DNA of 64,000 nucleotides from Pseudorhodobacter sp. E13 (GTDB lineage Bacteria > Pseudomonadota > Alphaproteobacteria > Rhodobacterales > Rhodobacteraceae), in NCBI RefSeq assembly GCF_003991405.1, contig NZ_RPEN01000156.1:1-64000 (forward strand). Direction: 5' to 3'. Under the pieces are notes generated by a model. The model saw nothing but the letters and a program-made list of their open reading frames with translations, searched no databases and was not told where the DNA came from. Below, piece by piece: positions 24,374-35,356 of this stretch (its first letter is position 1; each line of letters starts with the position of its first letter). The position numbers were made by a program, and so were the translations under genes.

Positions 24374-24934
24374 GTGTCAGAACCAGCTTCGATCTCCTCC
24401 GGCATTGCTGCACGCTACGCCACCGCTCTGTTCGAGCTGGCGAAGGAAGGCAAAGGCCTTAAGGCGCTGGAGGGCGACATTGACGCTCTCGATGCCGCTT
24501 TGAACAGCTCTGCCGACCTGAAAGCCTTGATTGCCTCGCCGGTTTACACCCGCGAAGATCAGGGCAGCGCAATTGCCGCGATTGCCGCGAAAATGGGGCT
24601 TTCTGCCCTGACAGCCAACACATTGGCGCTGATGGCGTCCAAGCGCCGCCTGTTTGTGTTGCCGCATCTGACAAAGATTGTGCAGGAAATGATCAGCGTT
24701 GAAAAAGGCGAGGTGACCGCTGAGGTGACGTCTGCCGCCAAGCTGAGCGCTGCACAGGCCAAAGAACTCGCCGCTACACTGAAAGCCAGTGTCGGTAAGG
24801 ACGTGAAACTGAAAACCGCTGTCGATGAATCCCTCATCGGTGGTCTTATCGTCAAGCTGGGCTCGACCATGATCGACACGTCGGTCAAGGCCAAGCTCGC
24901 GGCGCTCCAGAATGCAATGAAAGAGGTCGGATAA
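24374..24934 (+). CDS. atpH: ATP synthase F1 subunit delta
   Basis: A 186-residue subunit joining F1 to the peripheral stalk. The protein starts with [22 protein letters not shown] and carries the family OSCP segments SPVYTREDQ and [21 protein letters not shown], then the C-terminal [19 protein letters not shown]. The start is GTG at 24374, with GGAAGGGA five bases upstream; this gives the usual length, while the open frame extends to 24242. First gene of the atpHAGDC operon; one base pattern (TAAATG) joins it to atpA. Confidence 0.96.
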   Translation: MSEPASISSGIAARYATALFELAKEGKGLKALEGDIDALDAALNSSADLKALIASPVYTREDQGSAIAAIAAKMGLSALTANTLALMASKRRLFVLPHLTKIVQEMISVEKGEVTAEVTSAAKLSAAQAKELAATLKASVGKDVKLKTAVDESLIGGLIVKLGSTMIDTSVKAKLAALQNAMKEVG

Positions 24935-26473
24935 ATGGGTATCCAAGCAGCTGAAATTTCTGCGATCCTCAAGGACCAGATCAAAAACTTTGGCAAAGAC
25001 GCCGAAGTTGCCGAAGTCGGCCGGGTTCTGAGTGTCGGGGATGGTATCGCCCGCGTGCATGGGTTGGACAAAGTCCAGGCCGGTGAGATGGTCGAATTCC
25101 CCGGCGGGATTCGCGGTATGGCGTTGAACCTTGAAGTGGACAACGTCGGCGTCGTTATCTTCGGCGACGACCGGTCCATCAAGGAAGGCGACACCGTCAA
25201 GCGCACCAAGTCCATCGTGGACGTTCCGGTCGGTGACGAACTGCTGGGCCGCGTTGTTGACGGCCTTGGCAACCCGATCGACGGCAAAGGCCCGATCAAG
25301 ACCAAGCAGCGTTCCATCGCGGACGTTAAGGCCCCCGGCATCATTCCGCGCCAGTCGGTGCATGAGCCGATGGCAACCGGCCTGAAGTCGGTAGACGCGA
25401 TGATCCCGGTTGGCCGTGGCCAGCGTGAATTGATCATTGGTGACCGTCAGACCGGCAAAACCGCGATTGCGCTCGACACCATTCTGAACCAGGCGTCCTA
25501 TAACAAGGCCGCTGGCGATGACGAAAGCAAGAAGCTGTATTGCGTTTACGTTGCGATCGGGCAAAAGCGTTCGACCGTTGCGCAATTGGTGAAGAAGCTG
25601 GAAGAAACCGGTGCGATTGCCTATACCACCGTTGTGGCCGCAACCGCTTCCGATCCGGCCCCGATGCAGTTCCTGGCACCCTATGCCGCGACCGCGATCG
25701 CCGAATATTTCCGCGACAATGGCCGTCATGCGCTGATCATCTATGATGATTTGTCCAAGCAGGCTGTGTCCTACCGTCAGATGTCGCTGTTGCTGCGTCG
25801 TCCTCCGGGGCGCGAAGCCTATCCGGGCGACGTTTTCTACCTGCACTCGCGTCTGCTGGAGCGTTCGGCCAAGCTGAACGCCGAACACGGCTCGGGGTCG
25901 CTGACCGCTTTGCCGGTGATCGAGACGCAAGGCGGCGACGTTTCGGCCTTTATTCCGACCAACGTGATCTCGATCACAGATGGTCAGATCTTCTTGGAAA
26001 CCGAACTGTTCTATCAGGGCATCCGCCCCGCTGTGAACACCGGTCTGTCGGTGTCGCGCGTTGGTTCGTCGGCACAGACGGATGCGATGAAATCGGTGGC
26101 TGGTCCGGTGAAACTGGAACTGGCGCAGTATCGCGAAATGGCGGCCTTTGCGCAGTTCGGTTCTGACCTTGATGCCTCGACCCAGCAGTTGCTGAACCGC
26201 GGCGCGCGTCTGACCGAGTTGATGAAGCAGCCGCAGTATTCGCCGCTGACCAACGCTGAAATCGTTTGCGTGATCTTCGCGGGCACCAAGGGTTACCTTG
26301 ACAAGATCGCCGTGAAAGATGTCGGTCGCTATGAGGCGGGCTTGCTGAAGCACCTGCGTTCCAACCATGCGGATCTGTTGGCGGATATCACCAACAACGA
26401 CCGCAAGGTGAAGGGCGAGCTTGAAGACAAGATCAAAGCCGCGTTGAACGCATACGCCAAAGATTTCGCCTAA
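24935..26473 (+). CDS. atpA: ATP synthase F1 subunit alpha
   Basis: A 512-residue non-catalytic nucleotide-binding subunit of the F1 hexamer. Walker A is [11 protein letters not shown], and [30 protein letters not shown] is interrupted by no change from the family. The N-terminal beta-barrel begins [14 protein letters not shown]. The length is typical. It begins directly after the atpH stop and is followed 12 bases later by atpG. Codon use is strongly biased to G/C at the third position, as expected for a highly expressed gene. Confidence 0.98.
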   Translation: MGIQAAEISAILKDQIKNFGKDAEVAEVGRVLSVGDGIARVHGLDKVQAGEMVEFPGGIRGMALNLEVDNVGVVIFGDDRSIKEGDTVKRTKSIVDVPVGDELLGRVVDGLGNPIDGKGPIKTKQRSIADVKAPGIIPRQSVHEPMATGLKSVDAMIPVGRGQRELIIGDRQTGKTAIALDTILNQASYNKAAGDDESKKLYCVYVAIGQKRSTVAQLVKKLEETGAIAYTTVVAATASDPAPMQFLAPYAATAIAEYFRDNGRHALIIYDDLSKQAVSYRQMSLLLRRPPGREAYPGDVFYLHSRLLERSAKLNAEHGSGSLTALPVIETQGGDVSAFIPTNVISITDGQIFLETELFYQGIRPAVNTGLSVSRVGSSAQTDAMKSVAGPVKLELAQYREMAAFAQFGSDLDASTQQLLNRGARLTELMKQPQYSPLTNAEIVCVIFAGTKGYLDKIAVKDVGRYEAGLLKHLRSNHADLLADITNNDRKVKGELEDKIKAALNAYAKDFA

Positions 26474-26485
26474 AGGGGTAGGTCA

Positions 26486-27361
26486 ATGCCGAGCCTAAAG
26501 GACTTAAAAAACAAGATCACGAGTATCAAGAATACTCGGAAGATCACCAAAGCCATGCAGATGGTTGCCGCGGCGAAACTTCGCCGCGCGCAGGAAGCTG
26601 CGGAAGCCGGGCGGCCCTATGCCGAACGGATGAACGCAGTGATGGCAGGGCTTTCGGCATCTGTCGGCACGTCCACCAGCGCGCCCCGGCTTTTGGCCGG
26701 GACGGGCGAGGACAAGGTGCATCTGCTGGTTGTGATGACGGCTGAACGCGGCCTTTGCGGCGGTTTCAACTCCTCTATCGTGCGGCTGGCACGGGTGAAG
26801 GCGAATGAACTGCTGGCACAGGGCAAGACGGTCAAGATTCTGACCGTCGGCAAGAAAGGCCGGGAGCAGTTGAAGCGCGATCTGGCGGCGCATATGATCG
26901 GTCACGTTGACCTGTCGGATGTGAAGCGGGTGGGCTATGCCCAAGCGCAGGCGATTGCACGCGACATCCTGACACGCTTTGATGCGGGTGAGTTTGACGT
27001 GGCAACGCTGTTCTACAACCGCTTCCAATCGGTGATCAGCCAGATCCCGACCGCACAGCAAGTCATTCCCGCGAAATATGACGCGGCGGATGCAGGCGAT
27101 GCGGTTGCACTTTACGATTACGAGCCGTCGGAAGAAGGCATCCTTGCCGATCTTTTGCCGCGCGGTGTGGCGACACAAGTCTTCACCGCTTTGCTTGAAA
27201 ACGGGGCCTCGGAACAGGGTGCCCGGATGAGTGCAATGGACAACGCGACCCGCAACGCAGGCGATATGATCGACAAATACACGACGATCTACAACCGCTC
27301 GCGTCAGGCTGCGATCACCAAAGAACTTATCGAAATCATCTCGGGCGCTGAGGCGCTCTGA
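26486..27361 (+). CDS. atpG: ATP synthase F1 subunit gamma
   Basis: A 291-residue central rotor shaft. The N-terminal helix [20 protein letters not shown] and the C-terminal helix [20 protein letters not shown], ending in a second strong coiled-coil stretch, are the signatures of the family. The middle Rossmann-like part carries [24 protein letters not shown] supports the ATG at 26486. It lies between atpA and atpD in the standard order. Confidence 0.97.
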   Translation: MPSLKDLKNKITSIKNTRKITKAMQMVAAAKLRRAQEAAEAGRPYAERMNAVMAGLSASVGTSTSAPRLLAGTGEDKVHLLVVMTAERGLCGGFNSSIVRLARVKANELLAQGKTVKILTVGKKGREQLKRDLAAHMIGHVDLSDVKRVGYAQAQAIARDILTRFDAGEFDVATLFYNRFQSVISQIPTAQQVIPAKYDAADAGDAVALYDYEPSEEGILADLLPRGVATQVFTALLENGASEQGARMSAMDNATRNAGDMIDKYTTIYNRSRQAAITKELIEIISGAEAL

Positions 27362-27370
27362 CCCGCTTAA

Positions 27371-28819
<1,449 letters not shown>

Positions 28820-28828
28820 GGGGGCAAC

Positions 28829-29227
28829 ATGGCCGCGACTGTGCAATTCGACCTGGTGTCACCGGAAAAGCGGCTTGCCTCGTTTCAAGCGGTTGAGGTG
28901 CAGATCCCGGGGACCGATGGCGATATGACGGCGATGGCGGGGCATGCCTCGACCATCACCACCCTGCGCCCCGGTATTCTGAAGGCCGTTGGCTCTGACC
29001 AGACGCAGGCTTTTGCTGTGACCGGCGGTTTCGCCGAAATCACGGCAGGCGGTGTGTCGGTTCTGGCAGAGCAGGCTGTTGCGGTGGCGGACCTGTCCGG
29101 CACCGTGCTGGACCAGATGATCGAGCAAGCGCGTGAGCTGGCATCGGTCGCCTTGCCCGAAGACAAGGATGCTGCGGAAAAGCTGGTGCAAGACATGATG
29201 GCCCTGCGCCAGCACGTGAACCACTGA
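28829..29227 (+). CDS. atpC: ATP synthase F1 subunit epsilon
   Basis: A 132-residue rotor subunit that inhibits ATP hydrolysis. The N-terminal beta-sandwich (VQFDLVSPEKRLASFQAVEV, MTAMAGHA, TLRPGILKAV, GGFAEITAGGVSVLAEQAV) is clear, and a two-helix C-terminal domain follows. Last gene of the operon; GGGGGCAAC precedes the ATG, and an intrinsic terminator follows 18 bases after the stop. Confidence 0.96.
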   Translation: MAATVQFDLVSPEKRLASFQAVEVQIPGTDGDMTAMAGHASTITTLRPGILKAVGSDQTQAFAVTGGFAEITAGGVSVLAEQAVAVADLSGTVLDQMIEQARELASVALPEDKDAAEKLVQDMMALRQHVNH

Positions 29228-29244
29228 TCTGACGACATTATTTC

Positions 29245-29274
29245 AAAAGGCCCCGACGCGTTCGGGGCCTTTTG
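29245..29274 (+). terminator. Intrinsic terminator of the atp operon
   Basis: AAAAGGCCCCGA pairs with TCGGGGCCTTTT around CGCGT, leaving a T-run on the 3' arm. The symmetric A and T ends could let it work in both directions. Confidence 0.93.
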
Positions 29275-29432
29275 TCATTTTATCCGTTCAAAATTTTGCC
29301 GTTATTGGTGTTTACAAGAAAACCCATATCGCAGATCGCGGGGGGCGCAGGATTATCGCTTGCCCTTGATCAATTATTATTCACTTCCTTCAAGGATGCG
29401 ATATAGACCGTGCGGAAACAGGACCTTTGGCG

Positions 29433-29783
29433 ATGAAACGATTTTCAGCCCATATGCTGGGCATTCAGCAAGGCTCACGCGTGTTGTTCTCGGATTTTGC
29501 CGATGATGGAGTCATGTGGACAGGGCAGGGCCCGCGCGAAAGCCGCCATATCGTGAAATTCAAGGAAAGATTCATCGGGGAGCCAACTGTGACAGTGTCG
29601 ATCTCGATGTGGGACATGGACCAGAAATCGAATTCCCGCGCCGATATTTCCAGCGAGGAAGTGACCAGCGAGGGGTTTCATCTGGTGTTCAAGACATGGG
29701 GCGACACGCGGGTTGCGCGGATCAGGGCCGATTGGCTTGCCATCGGTCAGGTCGCGGATGAGGATGACTGGCAGCTTTATTGA
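29433..29783 (+). CDS. H-type lectin domain protein
   Basis: A 116-residue protein made of little more than one H-type lectin domain (about 18-108). Markers are LFSDFADDGVMWTGQGPR, a beta core with VTVSISMWDMD, and FKTWGDTRVARIRADWLAIG, which match the beta-sandwich first known from invertebrate agglutinins that bind GalNAc-type sugars. No signal peptide is present. CAGGACC upstream supports ATG 29433 rather than a TTG at 29427. The gene is monocistronic between the atp operon and the convergent prs gene. Confidence 0.82.
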   Translation: MKRFSAHMLGIQQGSRVLFSDFADDGVMWTGQGPRESRHIVKFKERFIGEPTVTVSISMWDMDQKSNSRADISSEEVTSEGFHLVFKTWGDTRVARIRADWLAIGQVADEDDWQLY

Positions 29784-29816
29784 CGGCGGCAGGCGATGCC
29801 CGCCGCCCAAACGCGT

Positions 29817-30833
29817 TTAGCTGCGATACATGCCTTCGTAAATCGGGCTGAGCGTTTCCGTTTCAAACAGCGATGATACCGAGGTGCCGTTCCAGATATT
29901 CAGGATCGCTTGGGCAAACATCGGCGCGGTCGGCACGATGCGGATGTTCGGACAGTTTTTCACGGCATCGGTCGGGGCGATGGAATCAGTGATAACCAAG
30001 GATTTCATGACCGAATTGGTCACGCGGTCCACCGCCGGGCCCGACATCACGCCATGGGTGATATAGGCGTGAACCTCTGACGCGCCATTGTCCAGCAGCA
30101 CTTCGGCAGCTTTGCACAAGGTGCCCGCCGTATCGCACATATCGTCAACGATGATACATTTCTTGCCCACGACATCGCCGATCACAGTCATTTCGGCCAC
30201 TTCACCGGGCTTTTCGCGGCGTTTGTCGACGATGGACAGCGGCGCATTGATCCGCTTGGCCAATTCGCGCGCCCGTGCCACGCCGCCCACATCGGGGGAG
30301 ACGACCATCATGTCATTCAGGCTGCCCTTGAATTGCTGCAAGATATCCAGCGCAAAGATGGGCGAGGCATAAAGGTTATCCACCGGAATATCGAAAAAGC
30401 CCTGAATCTGTGCGGCGTGCAAGTCCAGCGTCAGGATACGCTCAATCCCGGCCTCGACCATCATATTGGCCACCAGCTTGGCGGAAATCGGGGTGCGGGC
30501 TTTGGTGCGGCGATCCTGCCGGGCATAGCCGAAATAGGGGATCACAGCGGTGATGCGCGCGGCCGAGGACCGGCGCAGTGCATCCGTCATGATAAGAAGT
30601 TCCATCAGGTTGTCATTCGCCGGGTTCGAGGTGGGCTGGATGATGAACATATCCTCGCCGCGCACATTCTCGAACACTTCCACGAAAATCTCGCCATCGT
30701 TGAACCGTTCCACCCGCGCATCGACCAGCCCGACCGACATGCCACGGTGCAACGACATCCGCCGCGCGATCGAGGTGGCAAGCGGCATATTGGCATTGCC
30801 GGAAATCAGTTTGGGTTCATTGATGGTGGCCAT
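29817..30833 (-). CDS. prs: Ribose-phosphate pyrophosphokinase
   Basis: A 338-residue enzyme making PRPP from ribose 5-phosphate and ATP, the precursor for purines, pyrimidines, histidine and NAD. Signatures are [39 protein letters not shown], the flexible loop region [10 protein letters not shown] and the PRPP loop [13 protein letters not shown]. It is slightly longer than the 310-320 residues common in enterobacteria, owing to small insertions. It is a single gene divergent from the isomerase at 30925. Confidence 0.97.
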   Translation of the reverse strand: MATINEPKLISGNANMPLATSIARRMSLHRGMSVGLVDARVERFNDGEIFVEVFENVRGEDMFIIQPTSNPANDNLMELLIMTDALRRSSAARITAVIPYFGYARQDRRTKARTPISAKLVANMMVEAGIERILTLDLHAAQIQGFFDIPVDNLYASPIFALDILQQFKGSLNDMMVVSPDVGGVARARELAKRINAPLSIVDKRREKPGEVAEMTVIGDVVGKKCIIVDDMCDTAGTLCKAAEVLLDNGASEVHAYITHGVMSGPAVDRVTNSVMKSLVITDSIAPTDAVKNCPNIRIVPTAPMFAQAILNIWNGTSVSSLFETETLSPIYEGMYRS

Positions 30834-30924
30834 GGATACGTCCTTTGAGGGATTCGGGCAGCGTTGACACCGCTTACCATCGGGCTAGGGTCTTGCAAAC
30901 CTTGTGGATTGGAGAAGCGGCGAA

Positions 30925-31521
30925 ATGGCCCAAATTGACTACTACTTTGCGACGATTTCGCCCTATACCTACCTTGCAGGGATGCGATTGGAGGCGATTG
31001 CGAAACGCTATGGCGCAAGCATCACCTACAAGCCTTTGGACATTGTCGGCCTGTTCGGGCGCACTGGGGGGCAGGCCCCGAAGGACCGGCACGAAAGCCG
31101 TCAGGCTTATCGGTTGATCGACATGCAGCGGCAGGCGGCAAAGCTTGGCATGCCGCTGAACCCGCGCCCGATGTTTTTCCCGACCAATCCTGCCCCCTCG
31201 TCCTATGCCGTGATCGCGGCGCAGGCGGCGGGGGGCGGCGATGTCGGCGTTTTGGTGCATGGGCTGACCCGTGCCTGCTGGGCCGAGGAAAAGAACATCG
31301 CCGAGGATGATGTGATCCGCGCGGCGCTGGTGGCTGCGGGGTTTGACCCGGCTTTGGCCGACCGGGGCTTGCTGGCCGGGGCCGAAACCTATGCCGCAAA
31401 TCTGGAAGAAGCCGTATCGCGCGGCGTGTTCGGTGCGCCCTTCTATATCACGGGCGAGCAGAAATTCTGGGGTCAGGATCGGCTGGAGGATCTGGACCTG
31501 CATCTGGCAGGCAAGCTTTGA
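30925..31521 (+). CDS. 2-hydroxychromene-2-carboxylate isomerase family (DsbA/GST-kappa fold)
   Basis: A 198-residue thioredoxin-fold protein of the glutathione S-transferase kappa/HCCA isomerase group. The N-terminal YYFATISPYTYLAG has Ser12 at the position used for glutathione binding. SRGVFGAPFYITGEQKFWGQDRL is the typical C-terminal cis-proline region. In naphthalene degraders the enzyme isomerises 2-hydroxychromene-2-carboxylate, but chromosomal copies have unknown substrates. GGAGAAG precedes the ATG at 30925. It overlaps the downstream hydrolase by one base (TGATG). Confidence 0.88.
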   Translation: MAQIDYYFATISPYTYLAGMRLEAIAKRYGASITYKPLDIVGLFGRTGGQAPKDRHESRQAYRLIDMQRQAAKLGMPLNPRPMFFPTNPAPSSYAVIAAQAAGGGDVGVLVHGLTRACWAEEKNIAEDDVIRAALVAAGFDPALADRGLLAGAETYAANLEEAVSRGVFGAPFYITGEQKFWGQDRLEDLDLHLAGKL

Positions 31522-32345
31522 TGCCCGAGGCGGTGTTGGGCGGCATCCAAACCCATTGGCGTGTGTTGGGCGAGGGGGCGGCGCAGGCTTTGGCGCTGCA
31601 TTGTTCGCTGGCCCATTCCGGCGCTTGGGCGGGCTTGGCCAAGGAATTGCCGGGGCTGACCATCACCGCGCCGGACCTGCTGGGGCATGGCCGCAGCGCC
31701 GATTGGGATGGCCGCCGCGATTTCCATGCCGAGGCAACGCGGCAGGCGATGGCGCTGTTGGCGCAGATGCCTGCGGGGCCGGTGCATCTGATCGGGCATA
31801 GTTTCGGGGCAACCGTGGCGCTGCGCATCGCGCTGCAAGACCCTGACCGCATCGCCAGCCTGAGCCTGTTTGAGCCGGTGCTGTTCTGTGCCGCGCGTGC
31901 CGCTGATCCGGCGGCCTATGCGGCGCATCTGGCCAGCCATGCGGCCTTTGACCAAGCCTATCGCGCAGGGGATATGCCCGCCGCCGCTGCTGCGTTTCAG
32001 GCGATCTGGGGCAATGGCCAAGCATTGGACAGCCTGCCCCCCGGCCCGCGCGCCTATATCATCGACCGCATTCGCCTGATCCACGCGCAAAACGCGGCCT
32101 TGATGGATGATGCCGGTGGCTTGCTGGGTTTTGGTGGGTTAGAGGCCTTGGGTCTTCCGGTGCTGCTGGCCCAAGGGGCCATGTCGCCGCCAGTGATAGA
32201 GGCGATCAACACCGAACTGGCACGGCGTTTGCCACAGGTGCGCCGTGCAGTGGTGACAGGGGCCGGGCATATGCTGCCCATCACCCATGCCGCGGACGCT
32301 GCGGCGCTGGTGTCCGAATTTATGGCGGAACTGGCGCTGGCTTAG
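31521..32345 (+). CDS. Alpha/beta hydrolase
   Basis: A 274-residue alpha/beta-hydrolase with the nucleophile elbow GHSFGAT (Ser94), the oxyanion-loop region LHCSLAHSGAW, APDLLGHGRSADWDGR and the C-terminal GAGHMLPITHAADAAAL with the catalytic His. Substrate is unknown. It has a rare TTA leucine codon at 32139. It is translationally coupled to the preceding isomerase gene and converges on the threonine aldolase gene, with a four-base overlap of the two ends. Confidence 0.87.
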   Translation: MPEAVLGGIQTHWRVLGEGAAQALALHCSLAHSGAWAGLAKELPGLTITAPDLLGHGRSADWDGRRDFHAEATRQAMALLAQMPAGPVHLIGHSFGATVALRIALQDPDRIASLSLFEPVLFCAARAADPAAYAAHLASHAAFDQAYRAGDMPAAAAAFQAIWGNGQALDSLPPGPRAYIIDRIRLIHAQNAALMDDAGGLLGFGGLEALGLPVLLAQGAMSPPVIEAINTELARRLPQVRRAVVTGAGHMLPITHAADAAALVSEFMAELALA

Positions 32346-33358
32346 CCGCGAAATGCGGCCAGCAAAGCGTCGACATCCGCCTCTGTCGTGTTCCAAGCGG
32401 TGACAAGGCGGCAGAGCCCGCCGCCCATGTTGTAATACACCGCGCCTGCCGCCTTGGCGCGCGCATGTGCGGCCTCGGGCAATGTGGCAAAGGCGATATT
32501 GGCCTGCACCGGATGCAGCAGTTCCGCGCCGTCGATGGCGGCCAGCCCGTCCGCCAGCTTTGCGGCCATCGCATTGGCATGGGCGGCCATGGTCAACCAG
32601 CGCCCACCGTCAAACCACGCCTCCATCTGGGCCGCGACATAGCGCATCTTTGAGGTCAGATGGCCTGCGCGTTTGCGGCGCAGCTCCAGCTCCCATGATT
32701 TTGCGGCGTCAAACAATACCACCGCTTCGGCGGCCAGAAGCCCGTTCTTGGTGCCGCCCAAAGACAGCACATCGACGCCCGCGCGCCATGTCATATCGGC
32801 GGGGCTGGCGTTGCTGGTGGCCAGCGCATTGGCAAAGCGCGCGCCATCCAGATGGGTCGGCAGGCCCTTGGCCTTTGCCATAGCGGCCAGCGCTGTGATT
32901 TCGTCGACGGTGTAAACCGTTCCGGCCTCGGTCACATTGGTCAGGCTGAGGCACGCAGGTTGCACCGAATGGACAGAGCCACCCAGCGTGCCCAAAGCCG
33001 CCTCCAGCCCTGCGGGCGTGATCTTGCCGTGCGCGCCGTCGATCAGGTGCAGCTTAGCCCCGCCTGCAAAGAATTCCGGCGCGCCACATTCATCCTCGGC
33101 GATATGGGCGTGGCGGTGGCACAGGACCGCACCATAGGGGGGCGTATACAGCGCCAGAGACAGCGCGTTCGCGGCTGTGCCAGTCGTCACCAGATGCACC
33201 TCGGCCTGCGGGGCCTCAAAGATTTCGCGGATTTGGGCGCGCAGGCGGGCCATGGGCGCATCGGCACCATAGGACAGCACAGCGCCCGCATTGGCGCGCA
33301 GCAGCGCCTCCATGATCGGTTGCGGCACAGGCGCGCCATTGTCCGAGGCGAAAAACAT
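32342..33358 (-). CDS. ltaE: Low-specificity L-threonine aldolase
   Basis: A 338-residue PLP enzyme splitting threonine or allo-threonine to glycine and acetaldehyde. The N-terminus has FASDNGAPVPQPIMEAL. HRHAHIAEDECGAPEF and THLDGARFANAL bind cofactor, and LSLGGTKNG supplies the Schiff-base Lys204. It starts at ATG 33358 overlapping the stop of the cysteine-cluster gene (ATGA); the upstream extension to 33490 lies inside that gene. First-column symbol follows the E. coli enzyme; substrate stereochemistry is not readable. Confidence 0.9.
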   Translation of the reverse strand: MFFASDNGAPVPQPIMEALLRANAGAVLSYGADAPMARLRAQIREIFEAPQAEVHLVTTGTAANALSLALYTPPYGAVLCHRHAHIAEDECGAPEFFAGGAKLHLIDGAHGKITPAGLEAALGTLGGSVHSVQPACLSLTNVTEAGTVYTVDEITALAAMAKAKGLPTHLDGARFANALATSNASPADMTWRAGVDVLSLGGTKNGLLAAEAVVLFDAAKSWELELRRKRAGHLTSKMRYVAAQMEAWFDGGRWLTMAAHANAMAAKLADGLAAIDGAELLHPVQANIAFATLPEAAHARAKAAGAVYYNMGGGLCRLVTAWNTTEADVDALLAAFRG

Positions 33359-33840
33359 CAGGGCCGCTCCTCGATGATGTAGTTTTCCCAATCGTCTTCC
33401 TTGACATCGGTTTCCGGCACCGTCCACCCCCGGACCGAGGCCCCTTCGATATGCACAGCCTCCGGGTCGCCCGACACCAGCGGATGCCAATCATACAGCG
33501 GCTTGCCCTCATGGATCAGGCGATAGGCGCAGGTTGTGGGCAGCCAATAGGCTATCTTTTCCAGCTTTTTCGGCGTCAGTTGCACACATTCCGGCACATA
33601 GGTGTGACGGGTGGCATAGTTGGAACAGCGGCAGGTATCGCCATCCAGCAAGCGGCAGGCAACGCGGGTAAAGGCCACCTCGCCGTTATCTTCATATTCG
33701 ATCTTGTTCAGGCAGCATTTGCCGCAGCCGTCACACAGCGCTTCCCATTCCGCGCCGGACATTTTTTTCAGCGGCACGGTTTCCCAAAAGCGGGGGCGCA
33801 GGCCGGTTGGGGCGGCGATGGGGGGCAGTTTGTCTGTCAT
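33358..33840 (-). CDS. YcgN family cysteine cluster protein
   Basis: A 160-residue protein of the UPF0260/YkgJ type. The cluster CDGCGKCC (Cys36, 39, 42, 43) together with CRLLDGDTCRCSNY and CVQLTP gives at least eight conserved cysteines, suggesting zinc or iron-sulfur binding. The family is widespread in proteobacteria and its function is not known. ATG 33840 overlaps the ribF stop, and its stop overlaps the threonine aldolase start, so three genes are read as one unit. Confidence 0.9.
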   Translation of the reverse strand: MTDKLPPIAAPTGLRPRFWETVPLKKMSGAEWEALCDGCGKCCLNKIEYEDNGEVAFTRVACRLLDGDTCRCSNYATRHTYVPECVQLTPKKLEKIAYWLPTTCAYRLIHEGKPLYDWHPLVSGDPEAVHIEGASVRGWTVPETDVKEDDWENYIIEERP

Positions 33841-34763
33841 CTGGCGGTCGTCAGGATATGGCGGGCGGTGGTGCAATCGGCATCCATCTGCGTAATCAGG
33901 GCCTCCAGCCCGTCAAACTTTTCCTCGCCCCGCAGCCAAGAGACGAAGGCGATAGACAAGTGCTGGCCGTAAAGATCGCCCGTGAAATCAAAGAGGAAGG
34001 TTTCCAGATTGGGGCGGTTTTCGCCAAACATCGGGCGGGTGCCAAGATTGGCCGCACCCAGATACTGGCCCTTTTGCGGCCCGGTCAGCACATCGGCAAA
34101 CACGGCATAGACGCCCATGCGCGGCAGGTGAAGCCCGCTGACATCCATATTCGCGGTCGGATAGCCCAATTGGCGGCCGCGCTTTTCGCCGTGAATCACC
34201 TCGCCCTCGATCCTATGCCAATGGCCCAGCATGGTGCGCGCGGTGTCCATATCGCCTTGGCTTAGCGCCTCGCGGATACGGGTGGAGGAAATATCAACCC
34301 CATCGGCCTGAATAAGATCGGCCAGATGCACGGTAATGCCGTGTTGGGCGCAGAGGCGTTGCAGGTCGGCGGCACTGCCTGCGCGGCCCTTGCCAAAGCA
34401 GAAATCCGCCCCAACCGTGACATGGGAAACGCCAAGCCCCTGCGCCAGAACATCTGAAACGAAGGCATCCGGGCTAAGGCTGGCCAGCGTTTCATCGAAG
34501 GGAAGTTCGAACAGGGTTTGCACGCCAAGCTTGGCTAAACGGTTGGCGCGCGCCTCGGCGTTCATCAGGCGAAAAGGGGGCGCGTCGGGGGCGAAATAGC
34601 TGCGCGGATGCGGTTCAAACGTCACCACGCCCAAAGGGCCATGGGCGGCGGCGTGATCAATCACATGCCGATGGCCGCGATGCACACCGTCAAAATTGCC
34701 CATCGCGACGGATGCGCCTTGGCTGGCCTGTGCAACCCCTTGCCAATGCTGGTAAATCTTCAT
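33837..34763 (-). CDS. ribF: Bifunctional riboflavin kinase / FAD synthetase
   Basis: A 308-residue enzyme making FMN and then FAD. The N-terminal adenylyltransferase has GNFDGVHRGHRHV and ISSTRIREAL. The C-terminal flavokinase (from about 185) has KRGRQLGYPTANMD, GVYAVFADV, GAANLGTRPMFGENRPNLETFLFDF and YGQHLSIAFVSWLR. The length is standard. It precedes the cysteine-cluster and threonine aldolase genes with overlapping ends. Confidence 0.96.
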   Translation of the reverse strand: MKIYQHWQGVAQASQGASVAMGNFDGVHRGHRHVIDHAAAHGPLGVVTFEPHPRSYFAPDAPPFRLMNAEARANRLAKLGVQTLFELPFDETLASLSPDAFVSDVLAQGLGVSHVTVGADFCFGKGRAGSAADLQRLCAQHGITVHLADLIQADGVDISSTRIREALSQGDMDTARTMLGHWHRIEGEVIHGEKRGRQLGYPTANMDVSGLHLPRMGVYAVFADVLTGPQKGQYLGAANLGTRPMFGENRPNLETFLFDFTGDLYGQHLSIAFVSWLRGEEKFDGLEALITQMDADCTTARHILTTAR

Positions 34764-34790
34764 GCCCGTCCTTACGGGCCATGCCCGATG

Positions 34791-35234
34791 TCAATCAAAC
34801 TTGCGGCTTGGCGCCAGAACCAGCGCTTCACCCTTCAGCACAACGGTATCGCCCACTGCGCAATGGGTTTCAAGGGTCACGCGGCGGCGGCCCAGATCAA
34901 TCGCCGTGACTTTGACTTCGGCATAAACCCGGTCGCCGGGGCGCACGGGGGCCATGAATTTCAGGCTTTGTCCCAGATAAACCGCACCGTGGCCGGGAAG
35001 CTGCTCGCCAATCACGGCTGAAATCAGGCCAGCGGTCAGCATGCCATGTGCAATGCGGCCTTCGAAGATCGTGTCTTGGGCATAGGCATCATCCAGATGC
35101 ACCGGGTTCCGGTCGGTCGACACTTCGGCAAACAGCTCGATATCGCGGTCGGTCACGGTTTTATACAGATGGCGCGACATGCCGATTTCGATGTCTTCGA
35201 TGCAAATGGTGCCGCGTGGCTGATTGTCGAGCAT
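34791..35234 (-). CDS. MaoC family dehydratase, PhaJ-like
   Basis: A 147-residue single hot-dog protein. The hydratase 2 motif is FAEVSTDRNPVHLDD, with Asp41 and His46 in the catalytic places, then FEGRIAHGMLTAGLISAVIGEQLPG. Small proteins of this form include (R)-specific enoyl-CoA hydratase, which links beta-oxidation to polyhydroxyalkanoate synthesis. A CTGC-GCT-GCAG palindrome about 50 bases upstream resembles a PhaR site and fits that role. CGGGAGGGCG provides the ribosome binding site. The substrate remains inference. Confidence 0.88.
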   Translation of the reverse strand: MLDNQPRGTICIEDIEIGMSRHLYKTVTDRDIELFAEVSTDRNPVHLDDAYAQDTIFEGRIAHGMLTAGLISAVIGEQLPGHGAVYLGQSLKFMAPVRPGDRVYAEVKVTAIDLGRRRVTLETHCAVGDTVVLKGEALVLAPSRKFD

Positions 35235-35280
35235 GCTTCGCCCTCCCGGTGATGATTCACTGGTCGGTTCATAGCAAATG

Positions 35281-35291
35281 CTGCGCTGCAG
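35281..35291. promoter_or_regulatory. CTGC-GCT-GCAG palindrome, possible PhaR operator
   Basis: The site lies inside a longer perfect palindrome, TGCGCTGCAGCGCA (35282-35295), 47-60 bases upstream of the MaoC start. CTGC-N3-GCAG is the kind of TGC-rich site recognised by PhaR of Paracoccus. The fit with a PhaJ-like gene makes it a good candidate. Confidence 0.45.
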
Positions 35292-35356
35292 CGCAATCGG
35301 CTTGGTAATTTATTTCCGCAGATTGCGTGAAAATCGCAATTATGTTGCGCGACGAA

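Noticed and set aside
24377-26368. Antisense reading frame of 663 codons over atpH/atpA
   Set aside because: Same cause; the coding strand is a certain ATP synthase gene.
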